Positions 9,811-21,143 of a DNA stretch of 64,000 nucleotides are shown piece by piece; position 1 is the stretch's first letter, and each line of letters begins with the position of its first letter. The stretch covers positions 1 through 64,000 of the forward strand of contig VWZF01004048.1 of the NCBI GenBank assembly GCA_013396755.1, read 5' to 3'. This DNA is from Sclerurus mexicanus. Its lineage: Eukaryota > Chordata > Aves > Passeriformes > Furnariidae. The position numbers and the translations under genes are program-made. The notes below the pieces were generated by a model. That model was not told the origin of the DNA and made no database searches. It was given only the letters and a program-made list of their open reading frames with translations.

Positions 9811-12800
9811 AAAGATGTGGAATTAATATTCTGTTCTTGAAGCTCAGTGTAATTCTGTGGTGTAACATGAAGAATTATTTTTTAAGAGCTGTTGGGTTAC
9901 ATCAGCAACACCAACAGAATTATGGCAACTGCTTTTGCAGACAGGGCCAGCAGTGATGAAGCAAGTAATTACAGGCTCTCTGTCCCTTCAGGAGAATATT
10001 TCTTCAAATTATTATTGAGAGCATCAGGTTGCAATAACAGCTTGCATTATGGGCTCACCTCAAATTCAAACCTGGTGTTCCAACACCGTTTCTGCAACCT
10101 GGGAATGGCCAGCTGCCTTGATTGTGTCATAGGATTTGGGGTATTTAGCATCTGTAGCAAAAGGAGACTCAGGTTTGTTTTTTTTTTTTACTTTGTATTT
10201 TTCCAAAAAGGAGCTTTTGGGTATTTTGGTTTTTAAACCTGCTGTTGCTGTTCACAGGAGAGCTCGTTATACCTGAGTGAAGAAGTGCATGTCCCACCAC
10301 ACAGGTCTCACGTGTGAGTCTGGAGAGCAAACAATATTGTCTCATATCATTTGTATTGAAATTATTTCAGTTCTGCACACATTTCTGGTGCAGACTCTGA
10401 AATCTGTGAGGGTCAAAGGCCTGAATGGACAAACAAGGGGATGAACAGAAATCCCTCCCTTAGAACGACTGGGTTTGTATTCGGGTGTGCAGGGTGAAGC
10501 CAGGTGTGCAAGGCAGAGCAAAGAGATATTTGTGAAGCTCCAAAGCTGAGCTGACACAGCTTCTCTGAAGTTATTTTTATGTTAGGATGAGTTCTTGAAT
10601 AGCTTTTCTGGTACATTAGGCACAGCATGCTTTTCTCCATCGCTGGCACTGGCTTCCATGTATTTCCACATTCCAGGAATGCACTGGCAGCCCTGTAGCC
10701 ATTGTAAGGAAAATCTGCATGTATGTGTACTCTGCTATGTCTGTTCTACTCTGTTCCAGGGTGCCTGCCCTAAGACTGCCAAATTTTATGTTATTCCATA
10801 CCAGACAAAATCTTTAAGTGTGGTATTTAGCAACATACAGCAAAATATTCAGTGTTTTGGCACCGGGATTGCTTTCCTGATCTTGGCATGCCAAAGGTAA
10901 AGAACACAGCTTGCTACAACAATAACTGCTCTATTTTATAGGCCCTCTAAGCATTTCAACGTATCGAATCGTCTCCTGTAAAGTATGTGGAGAGCACTTA
11001 GAAAATAATTGGGCCGGGGCTCTGCATTGCTGCAAGGAGATTTGCCTTTGCTTTCCCGTTTCTCCCTGCCTTTTCTGGGATAAGAGGAGTGGGGAGACTG
11101 CCCTGATCCAGGGATGAATGGGTGGCATGGAGGGGACCTCTCTGTCTGGAGGAACATTGAGTGTGACCCAACCCTTGTGGGTAGCTCCTTGAGGAGCAAT
11201 TAATGGCTACCAAGGGCATTCAGTGAAAGGGGATGAGGTGTTATAGCCTCGAGACAAAGGAGGGAAAGGAACGCTGGCGTGTTTTGTTTAACACAAATAA
11301 GAGAAAATCCAACCTGTGGCTTAATTTCCATTTGTTAGGGAACGGTATAGCTTGAAAGGAGCCCATTTTTCTGTTACTGGAAATGAAACTGGGCGCTGTC
11401 AGGCAAACCAGTTGCTGCCAGGTACCATATAAATCCTGGATAATCACAAGTGCGTAAGCCCGTGCTGGAGAGCCAGAGCTAATAAACACCAGTGAGGGAG
11501 CAGAAACTCAGCACAGTCACTGCAGCAGCCAGGTATTCATGGGCAGCGTCACGGATCAGGCAGAGGTGGGGAGTGTGCACGTAGGGAGAAGTCTGAACTG
11601 TTGATGGGGTTGAGAACTGACATCTGAGCAGAAGGATCTAGGCTCTTTCACCCCAATTTGTGGTGTTAATTAGCCTTGCTGGCTACTCCTGAACTCCATG
11701 GGTGCTGCACTCCTGCTTATCCGTCATAGGGTGCTGCTTTGGGGCTTGTCTGCAGCTGCCTTGAGCTTTGTGAATGATGGACAAATAACTCTTGGTTTAT
11801 CTTAAGCCAATGGAGTCACAGATGTGGCTGACAAAGTGATAAGCACATTCAGGCGAGAGAGAGGCTCACATATGTATTTCATGGTCTGTTTGTTTTATCC
11901 ATCAACTGTTTCCATTGCACCCGGTGTGGGGCAGCCCAGAGCTCAGCACTCACGCCCTCTGCCAAGGTGGGAAGGGAGGCAGCAAACGCAAAGCTGTTGC
12001 ATGTGTGCAGCAAATAACCTGTGAATAAAAGAAGGATTTTTAGGTTTGGTGGAAATCCTATCGTATGCCAAATGAAGTCAGAAGTACTCTCCTCAGTACA
12101 AACCCCTGCACAGCAGTGGTTCAGTTGTTTAGGTATCGGGTCTCCGCGATTCAGGGGCTTTCTGACCCAGAGCACAGCAATCATCTTGGAAATGTGCTTG
12201 TTCCCTGGGTATGAAATACCCATTAAAATTACTTCTGCTGGCTGTCATTTAGATTTTGTGAATTTCAGGAGTTCCCCTGAATCTGGAGCGTGGCTTCTGA
12301 AGCTGGGCTCCGATCTGTGCTCTTGGAGACCTTTGGTGGAGCCAAGACCTCCCTGTGAGTATGTGGTACCCAGCTCAGCTGGATGGCTGGGATGTCCTGT
12401 GAGTGGGATGCTCCGACTCTTTGGCCTTGGGCAAGTCCCTTGCCTGTGTTCCTGGTCTGGCCAGAGAGGCAGAAGGATAAACCCATAAATAATTGGGATG
12501 GCTCCAGTGCTTAGGACAGCGCAGAGCTGTGGGTCATCATGAAAGGGGCACCTCTGAAATTATTAGTAACCTTGGAGCATATGACTCGAATAACAACAAA
12601 CTGGAGCAGACAGTGAAGCATTGGAAAGGCTACATGGAAAACAGGCTGCAACTGCAGCCAAGTCCTGTGCACTGGAAGGGAAGGAAATGGTGTCTCTCCA
12701 CAGGGCTCAGCACTGCTACATCGACACGTCTTAATGACTTGGACCCCAGAATCGTTTCAGAAGGACTGTGGGGATCATTAGATTTTTCCTATCCACAGTT

Positions 12801-14170
12801 TCCATCTCCCATCAGGAAGGCCCCTAGTCAGTGGGTAGCAAAAATGCTGACATCTGAGACAAAAACACAAATTAAATCAGCTCGGAGTTGAACTGACTGA
12901 ATTTGCTATCCACAACAGCTAAACTCTGATGGCGAGTTTTTTAAAGCTTGAAAATTTTTTTCTGCCTTTTCCCATTCTGACAAAGGTGTTCTTCACTGTC
13001 CAGAGCAGGGACCTATGGCCAGCCTTTACACTTAAACAGTATTACTGCAAATACTACCCATGGAAAATAGGTTTGTGCTTCAGCAATAGGCTTTCACATG
13101 TGCTGGGAATGCTCCACAGCAGCTCATCTGTTGGGAAGCACAGAGGAGGAGAGGAAGCCCAGAGAAAATGCTGGGTCTGCAGCGAGCTGCAGAAGCAGAC
13201 AGAAAGCAACTTTCTGCTTGAGTCTTGGAGCCCAAGGCTGCCACGGGAATGGATTCAATTACGCTCCGAGCTTTATTGCTGAAATATTCCACTGGGAAGC
13301 CGTAAAAGAACATTTTCAAACTTGATTCCCTAAGTTCTGGAAAAGGAGTTAGCAAGTGTTTTATTGCTACCAGTCTCAACACGTGATAAGAAAAGCAAAT
13401 TCTGAGTGGGATGAAGGAGCTTGATGCAAAAGCCCTTTCACATCATCAAACCCTTCTCCCTGTTCGTCACCCACTCAAACCAGCCACTCCTGCCTAATTT
13501 TATGTGTGCTGAGTATGGAACCACTTTTGCTGAGATCAGTCCTCGCTGTGTTGGTGGGAGCTGCTCCCTTGTTAAATTTCCATCCGCTCCTTCTGCTTAC
13601 TTACCTCTTTCTTCTTAATTACATTAAATACTAACTGATAGTCCTCTTCTACAGTTATTTGGTGTCCTGGGCCATGCAGCAGCGGGGCAGGACACCCGGA
13701 GCACTGCTGAGTTACAGAGCCAGAGCCTCCCTTGCTTTTCATGCCCTTACTTGTCCCTACATGCCATCTCCAGCAGTGTGCCCGGCCATCCAGCCGGATG
13801 AAATTCAGCCCCAGATTCATTCCTGATGACATCTGTGTTGTCTGCTCGCATATGTTTAAGATTAATGTTTAGGCTCTGTTTTGTAATGAGTCCTAAATCT
13901 TCCTTTTAGCTGTCATGTAGTTTCCTTGTTCTCTAATTACACCCGCTCTCAGAAGGAGCCCACGTGCTGTGCGAAGTGCAGCTTGGGTGGATGGAAAATG
14001 TTATTGTCAGAGCACATCGCTCCTAAGGGCCATCTCCCACGTGAAGCCAAGCAGATGTGCCTCTGAATTCTCTGGAGCACCCATGGCCACCTTCACTCCT
14101 GCAGTGTTTTGTTCAGCTTGTGCTCTGTCAAATCACAGCCTCTTCCCAAAACACATGCTGGAGAAAAGTT
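9811..14170. other. Intergenic, nothing recognised
   Basis: No gene, recognisable repeat or RNA is seen. Open frames of up to about 155 codons occur (for example near 12021-12488 on +), but they match nothing I know and lack paired splice signals. Confidence 0.45.
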
Positions 14171-14179
14171 CTCCTGAGA

Positions 14180-15095
14180 AGACTTGTGGGTACTGGTGGA
14201 TGAAAGGCTGGACATGACCTGGAAACTTGTAGCCCAGAAAGCCAAGCGTGACCTGGGCTGCATCAAAAGCAGCATGGGCAGCAGGTCAAGGGAGGTGGTT
14301 CTTTCCCTCTACTCCACTCTGGTGAGTCCTACCCTGGAGTGCTGCCTCCAGCTTTGGGGTTCCCAGCACAGGAAGGACATCGGCCTATAGGAGCAAGTCC
14401 AGAGGAGGCCACAGAGGTGCTCTGAGGGCTGGAGCACTTCTGCTATGGAGACAGGCTGAGAGAGCTGGAGTTGTTCAGGCTGGAGAAGAAAGGGCTCCAG
14501 GGATACGACAGAACCCCTTTCAGTGCCTAGAGGGGCTCCAGGAGNTTCCCTCTACTCCACTCTGGTGAGTCCTACCCTGGAGTGCTGCCTCCAGCTTTGG
14601 GGTTCCCAGCACAGGAAGGACATCGGCCTATAGGAGCAAGTCCAGAGGAGGCCACAGAGGTGCTCTGAGGGCTGGAGCACTTCTGCTATGGAGACAGGCT
14701 GAGAGAGCTGGAGTTGTTCAGGCTGGAGAAGAAAGGGCTCCAGGGATACGACAGAACCCCTTTCAGTGCCTAGAGGGGCTCCAGGAGAGATGGAGAGGGA
14801 CTTTGGACAAGGATCTGGAGTGACAGAACAAGGAGGAATGCCTTCAAGCTGAAAAAGAGTATGTTTAGATGGGATATTGGGAAAAAATTCTTCCCTGTGA
14901 AGTTGGGCAGACCCTGGCACTGGTTCCCACAGAAACTGTGGCTGCCCCTGGATCCCTGGAAGTGTCCAAGGCCAGGTTGGACGGGGCTTGGAGCAACCTG
15001 GGCTGGTGGAAGGTGTCCCTGCCCATGGTGGGGGAGTTTGAACTAGACGGTCTTTAAAGGTCCCTTCCAGCCCAAACCATTCTGTGATTCTACGA
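14180..15095 (+). mobile_element. CR1 LINE, longest copy (includes end of ORF2)
   Basis: The sense-oriented CR1 runs from the 3' part of its reverse transcriptase ORF (around 'ctggacatgacctgg' and 'tactccactctggtgagtcc') to 'cattctgtgattctacga'. It contains an internal 242-bp exact duplication flanking the N at 14545, so the true element is probably about 243 bases shorter. No intact ORF2 remains. Confidence 0.9.
14303..14787. repeat. Exact 242-bp duplication around a single N
   Basis: Bases 14303-14544 and 14546-14787 are identical, with only the N at 14545 between them. This looks like two overlapping contig ends left unmerged inside a CR1. Confidence 0.88.
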
Positions 15096-15245
15096 ACAAC
15101 GGAGAAAAATTAAGGAGTGGGATTTTTTTTTTACCGAATCCCACCGGAGGGTGCAGCGGTGGATGGTGCGTGTCTGTGATGTGCCAAAACTTCAGCGCTG
15201 CTTCCCACCGCGGGGACCCTTCCTTGCGCGGCTGATGGAGCCCAG

Positions 15246-15272
15246 CTCTCCTCCTCCTCCTCCTCCTCCTCC
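15246..15272. repeat. (TCC)n microsatellite
   Basis: A run of about nine CCT/TCC units lies at the upstream edge of the CpG island. Confidence 0.85.
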
Positions 15273-15373
15273 TGCTCCTTCTGCTCCCTGGGCCGGCCGT
15301 GCCACCAGGAGTCACTCTCGGCCTCCGAACGAGCGGCGCAGCCCCACGCGAGCCGCACCCGCGGCATCCCTGG

Positions 15374-15401
15374 NNNNNNNNNNNNNNNNNNNNNNNNNNN
15401 N
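15374..15401. other. Assembly gap, 28 Ns
   Basis: The same nine bases, catccctgg, lie on both sides of the gap. Confidence 0.95.
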
Positions 15402-15649
15402 CATCCCTGGCTGCGGGGCCGTGTGTGTGTAGGGATGTGTGGGCAGGGATGTATGGGCAGGGATGCTGCGGGAGCGCTGCCAGCGCCACCCTGGCCCTCC
15501 CCGTCGGGCAGAGCCCCGTGCCCGCCCGGGATCCCCTTTTTTTTATTATTGTCATGCTTTTTCCCCGCCTCGCACGCTCCTTCTGGCCATGTTTAACCCC
15601 TGGGATGCCCGTCCGGGGCGGCCTCGGGGGTGTCCCTCGCACCGAGCGC

Positions 15650-15764
15650 TGCGGTGCGCGGCTCGCCGGGGCGGGCGCTCCGCAGGTGCGGGCCGGGCTC
15701 TGCCCGCGCTGGCTCCGCTCAGGAAGTGACANGCGCCGCCGCCCCCGCGGGAACCACCCGCTCG
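15650..15764 (+). other. FAM53B: Candidate non-coding first exon of FAM53B (5' end approximate)
   Basis: A strong donor at 15765 closes a GC-rich block just downstream of the ETS-like motif. FAM53B needs a 5'UTR exon upstream of its acceptor at 32370. The start shown is arbitrary, and an N at 15732 interrupts the block. If this donor is used, the first intron is about 16.6 kb. Confidence 0.45.
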
Positions 15765-16230
15765 GTAAGCGATGCCCGGAGCGCTCCGGGGTCCTGCGGG
15801 CACCGGGGGTGTCGGGGAGGGCGCGGACAAAGGGCGGCGGGGCGCCCTGCCCGGCCCGGGGCGGCCCCGCCGGAGGGGATGGGGGAGGATGGTGGTACCC
15901 CCGCGGCATCCCCGCCGAGCGCGATGGGGGATGTCCGCCTTTGTGCCGTCGGGGAGAGCGGGGGACACCGCGGAGAAGCCGCCTGGGCGTCCGCAGGGAC
16001 CGTAGGGCACCCGGGGGTGTTCCCCGAGCGGCGGCGGGTGCGGGATGCTGAGCCCCGGCCGCCCGCCCGACGTGCGGGGAAGGGCGGCTCTCCGGAGTTC
16101 GGCGTGCGGGCAGCGAGCGGTCCTCTCCCCGTCCGATTCCTCTGCCTTTGCCGCTGGAATTTCTTCCCGCAAGCGGATCAACACGTGCTTTCCTTTCTCC
16201 GGGCCGAGAGTGATGTTTAAAGGGGGCTGA

Positions 16231-19200
16231 GACTCGGATGCCGAGTCTCTCCTTCTCGCGGCGGGGGCTGCAGCCCGGGGGAGCCGTGGCTGAGCATCCC
16301 TGCAGAGATGCTCTCCAGCCCTCGCAGGGGCATCACACACGCTTCCCACGGTGCCACGCTTCGGATTGCACTCCGGCGTGTGCGAGCTGGCTCCCGGCAG
16401 CAGGAGAAAGGGGCAGGCCTGTCCCCCGGGGAACCAGCACCCAACGCCGCTGCGGTGGGACACGGCGGCTCCTTATGCTGTGTTGGGTACCCCGGCAGCG
16501 GGCTTGTCCTAGAAAGCCCCTAAGTCTCGTTTCTCCATTCAGTGTCGTCAGGTTGTTGGGGTGCTACGGTGGGTGAGGGTTTCACGCGCAGCTGTATGCA
16601 AAGATTTCACAAAGAAGGGGTTTTTTCCTCGGCGTTTTCGGTTTGCCCGGCACAGAGCGGGTTTGCCCCGGCACGGTGCCTGTCACCGAGCAGTGCCGCT
16701 GTCCCTCGGGGCCCTGCGGTCTCCACAGGCGCTGGTGTACCTTGGCAGCTCGTCCCCTCCTTAGGAAATCCTCTGGAGTAAAAAGTAAGCGTAATTTGTT
16801 ATGAAACAGGCTGATAGACGAAACTCCAGTTTGCGATTGAAACCAGATGTGCATATTTTCCTTTTGAATCCTCAAGCAATAACGAAAGTCTATTTTGACA
16901 GGTTAAAAACTACTTGCAAACTGCAGAGGTAGCAGTGCCTTGCGATCATCCAGTAAAAACACTGAGCATCTCTGCCCAGGGTCTGGTGTCTCCGAGCACA
17001 GGAGATGCTGCTGCAATCACAAAGCCCAGATTTCCTCGGCCTGCCTCTGACGTGGGCAGAAATGTTTACCAGGGCTTGGCTGAGGGCTGGAAAAAGAAAT
17101 AAAGAAACCCCAAAACAATGTAGATAGTGTTTCTAGAGAAAATATTTGGGGTGGGTCGCGAAACAGATTAATTAGTGTGATAGTAAAAAACCTGAATTTC
17201 GGAGAGGTTTGCTCTGTCCTAACCTGTCGTGGCTCAGTGCAGGTTTGAAGAGAGTTTCTGATTTATTTCTTCTTTTCTAAAAGTCCTCTGGAGCCTGAGA
17301 ATGCTTGTGGTGGTGGGTGTGTTACACCCAGCTGTGGCACTGCCCGGCTCAGGGGTGCAGGATTAGGGCTGCTCACCCCCTGCTGGAGGCACTTTCCTGG
17401 GAGAAGGGCTCAGCTTCCTCCCTTTCACGAGCTGGGGGGAAAAACCCGGCCAAAACAACCTGCCGTGGAATTGCTTCCTCCTCCCCACTTCAAAGGAGAG
17501 CAGGATGCCCCTCCGAGCACGGCCACGTGGAGCACGGCCACGCGTGCTGGCGGTTCTGCAGCTGAATCCCTGGCTCCAGACTTTCTCACTTCCAGCTTAA
17601 ACCCGGAGCAGGGAGGGAAACTTTTGAGACTTCCAGCTCTCCGCAGGGCCAAGGTGTCCAGGAACCACATTGGTTATAGAAAGCAGATGGCCTTTTGCTG
17701 CAAATGCAAAATTCTGCATAGAAAATCTGGGCAAATCGGTTCAGTAGATAATTGATCTCTGTGAGTAAGATCCAGATGTTTGTATATGGAGATCAAGCGG
17801 ACTGTGGGACAGAGCCAGCACCAATGGAGGCTGATTTTCAGGTATGGATACCTGCATAAATATATACATATGCATAAATATGCACACATGCAAATAGGCA
17901 AACGTACCGATATAAATCCCCAAATCTGCTTTGGTTAATTATATGCACTTAATATATTTTTTATTATCAAAGTCTTGCTTTACTTTCAGTAAAAGTATAG
18001 GTAGATCGAGACATACAACTTTGTGCCAGAACACCTGTATTTCTGTGTGGAACAGGCACCATGGGCTGTGTCCTGATGGGATGGGGATGAGCTTTATCCA
18101 ATTTGTCAATTTTATTATTGCTGGTTGACTTCTGATTTCTCAGATGGCAGCTGCGTGGTTTCAAACTGTTCTTCCTTCTTTCCTTCTTTCTTATAATGTT
18201 GCGTAGAGTTTTTCTTGATCTTTGTCGGGATGGAGGGAGTTTATACTTGCCTTGCAAAACCTCAGATGGAAAAGGGGACACCTCCAAGCTGAAAGGGTGG
18301 TTTTGGTTTTGTTTCCTTCCCCCTCCTGTACCACATTGTTTGTCAAATGATGGTGCTAATGAGCATTAATCTGTGGCAGAGCAGACTTGGGACCAACCGA
18401 GTGGGACAGGGAGAGGAGCCAGAGATGCTCGCAGCTCTTTGGGGAGCTCAGCCTTGAGGAGTCCAGTCTCCTTCCCAAATCCTGCACGAGGGAGAGGGCG
18501 AGCAGGGCTTTTGCATCAGGTCTGCGTTCACCAAAACTCTTTCCTAGAGTGAGAATCCCTTCAGGAAGACAAGCTTTATTCCCGTGGCTGTGGGGGGACC
18601 AGGCCAGCAGAGGAGCTGGGAGGTTGCTCCTCTGTAGCAACTCAAGCGAGTTCTCTTCTCGGCTGACTTTTTCTGCTCCTTTCTCTCCCAAAACGGGGAG
18701 GAGGAGGAAGAGGAAGCAAACCTGCTGACTCGGGGAAACAGAACTAAAAGAAAGAAGGTCTGATGAGTGGCAGAGGGCTGTGACTGTCGTCGGTCTCACG
18801 CGCCCGGTCCGGAGTGGGTGGTGAGAGCCTTGCAGGGGTCCCCGTGGGGCTGTGCAAAACCACCACGAAAACAACAGCTCCTTCAGCACATCTGCTCCCC
18901 AGAGAGCTAAATATAAACTAATCAGGCGAAGAGGAGGGAATTTTCCACCACGATACTCATCTGTGCCTGCCGGGTCATGGAGCCTGATGGGCTGCTCCCC
19001 TCTCCCTGGGTGTGCTCCCTGCCAGCCCAGCGCGGCACGGGGTGAGTGCCACCACTCTCTGTAGGGATGAGACCTTCCATAACTTCCTTGGAAGCAGTCA
19101 GGGCACTGGCAGACCTGAGCCCTGGAGCTCTGGCTCTGCACACAGGTCTGCCTGGGAGAAGTGGCCGTGTTGTAGTTGTGAAAAAGGACTTCTCCAAGGT

Positions 19201-20976
19201 CACCCTCCGTGCCCGCAGTTGCAGCCTGGCTGCCCACGACCCAGCTATTTCTGTAGAGCAGCAATGCAGAACGTGGCTCTGGTACAGTGAACCAGGGAGC
19301 AGATCTGTGGGCTGTTTTGTTTTTCCAAACTTTTCTGAGTTGGCTGCCTGTAAGAGGCAAAAATTCCCAAGCAAGAGCCTGTTTCTGAGAACTGGCCTGG
19401 TGTGTCTTTGCTAGCACAGGCTGTGGGTGTGGGAGTCTTTAGTCATCAACAGGTGAAGTGGGGATTGAAAACTGAGAAGTGCCATCATGCAGTTAATTTA
19501 CAAGCAGAATTTCTCCTCGCCTCAGGTGGTTGATCCATGATTTTGAGGCCTGTGATATTTGATAAGTTGGATATGTGAGATACTGCACCTTACAGATCTG
19601 ACATATGCTATGTAAGATAAATAAGATTTGATATGTTAGAAGTGTATTTGAATTGCATGAAGGAGTAAACTGCACTAACTGACCTGGAGGAGCACCAAGC
19701 CCTGTTTGAAGTGTGGCTGCTCCAACACTGCAGGCTGTGGGTCCCTGAATGGATGGGTGGGAGGTACCCGGTGAATTTGGCTCTGTAATCACTTCATTTG
19801 GGTAATATTTTAGGAACTAGCTGAGTGAGTGCAAAAAATCTCCTCTGGTGCATTGAGTTTCTATACCTCCCCCCTAAAAATGTGCACTCAAGGGAGACCT
19901 GGTCATGGTTCTGCTTTTGGAGGATTAAATACAGCAGCATCGTTGGTGTCACTCCTCTGTAGTCCATTTGAAGCATCCCTTGGGCTGCATCATTCCCTGT
20001 ATTTGTGGCTCCTGGCCATAGCTTTTGCTTTCAGCAGCCAGAGCTCAGGGCTTGTGCTGCGCGGTAGGTATGGGGCCGTAGTGAAAGAAGAGTTTTACTT
20101 TGTGGCTCTTTTGAGCTTAGATATCGTTACCTCTCCCAGGGTTTGTAAAAAATGGGATCTGGCAAGCTTTGATCCGGCAGCTGGAAAACCTGCTCTCCCT
20201 CTCTCTGCTCAAAACCAGCCCTTGAAAGGAAGGACCAGAAATCCTCTGGACGGCAGAGGAGAAGCGGGGCTTGGGGAGGTGGTGGTGCAGGAGGATGCTT
20301 GGTTTGGTCTCAGCGACTGGTCTGGACTGGGAGAGTTGAACGACACCCCTTATCCTGCTCCTAAATCCACGGGGATGAGTTAAAGCCTGTTATGCACTCA
20401 CTTGCATTTAATGTTTTTCTTTTCTTGTGCTTTTCCCCACGATGGCTCTTGCAGTGAGCCCAGACAAGCCTTCCTGCTCCTCTGCCTCAGCTGCCCCAGT
20501 TGTACGAGCCCCACCATCACTATTCTGCACCTCTGGGAAATGTGAGGGCAGGAAAATGGAATTAATGCGGACAACAGGTCTTGCCTGGTTAGGACAGCCA
20601 GGAGCACAGTTAGGCCAGGTGGTGGTGGCCATTTCTCACTTCCAGCGATGTGGGAAAGTCACAATAAGTGAGTCTTGTGTTTCTGTCCTTGCCTTAACCT
20701 TACTGAAAACCTTCAGCCTCCTGGTGTGCTGGGAAATAGTTGTCAATGTTATAAAATTGCTTCATGTATATATATTATTAACCCTGTTATCATGTGCTTT
20801 TTTTTTCCCCAGCTGTTACAAATGAATGTTGTATAATATTTTTGAAAGGACAAGTTTTAATACTGTGAACTAGATGCCAAAAGCTACAATTGTGTGCCAA
20901 AGCTGAGGAGCAGTTATAAAGATACAGAAAGCATTAAAAATATCCACATTTGCCACTCTGTTAATTCAGAAAAAAC
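16231..20976. other. FAM53B first intron, proximal part
   Basis: No exon or repeat is recognised. It holds a 353-codon open frame on the minus strand (18356-19417) that I could not identify; it is discussed under findings. Confidence 0.5.
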
Positions 20977-21143
20977 AGGTTTCCCAGAGAAGCTGTGGCT
21001 GCCTCATCCCTAGAAGTGTTCAAGGCCAGCTTGATGGGGCTCTGAGCAACCTGTTCTAGTGGAAGGTGTCCTTGCCCTTGGCAGGGGGGGTGGAATGAGA
21101 TGATCTTTAAGGTCCCTTTGCACCCAGGCCATTCTATGATTTT
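20977..21143 (+). mobile_element. CR1 LINE 3'-end fragment
   Basis: The sequence runs from 'ttcccagagaagctgtggct' to 'ccattctatgat', sense orientation, inside the first FAM53B intron. Confidence 0.88.

Larger units (their letters stand above)
15230..16230 (+). promoter_or_regulatory. FAM53B: CpG island, probable FAM53B promoter
   Basis: The block is very GC- and CpG-rich, in contrast to its surroundings, and has many stop-free frames in both directions as a consequence. It lies upstream of the FAM53B coding exons on the same strand and contains a good splice donor (CTCG|GTAAGC at 15765). An ETS-like AGGAAGTGAC (15721-15730) sits about 40 bases before that donor. The region carries gaps (28 Ns at 15374-15401 and one N at 15732), so the start site cannot be placed. 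Confidence 0.7.

Noticed and set aside
14180..14400. Short frames resembling reverse transcriptase in the longest CR1
   Set aside because: This is the decayed tail of the LINE ORF2, not a host gene. It carries stops and the assembly duplication.
15043..16463. Open frames of 196-303 codons on both strands in the CpG island
   Set aside because: They arise because stop codons are scarce at this GC level. They overlap in several frames, cross N gaps, run into the adjoining CR1 and resemble no protein I know.
20977..21143. Possible conserved regulatory RNA because the same sequence recurs many times in the window
   Set aside because: The recurrence is explained by CR1 3' ends, which share these blocks in both orientations.
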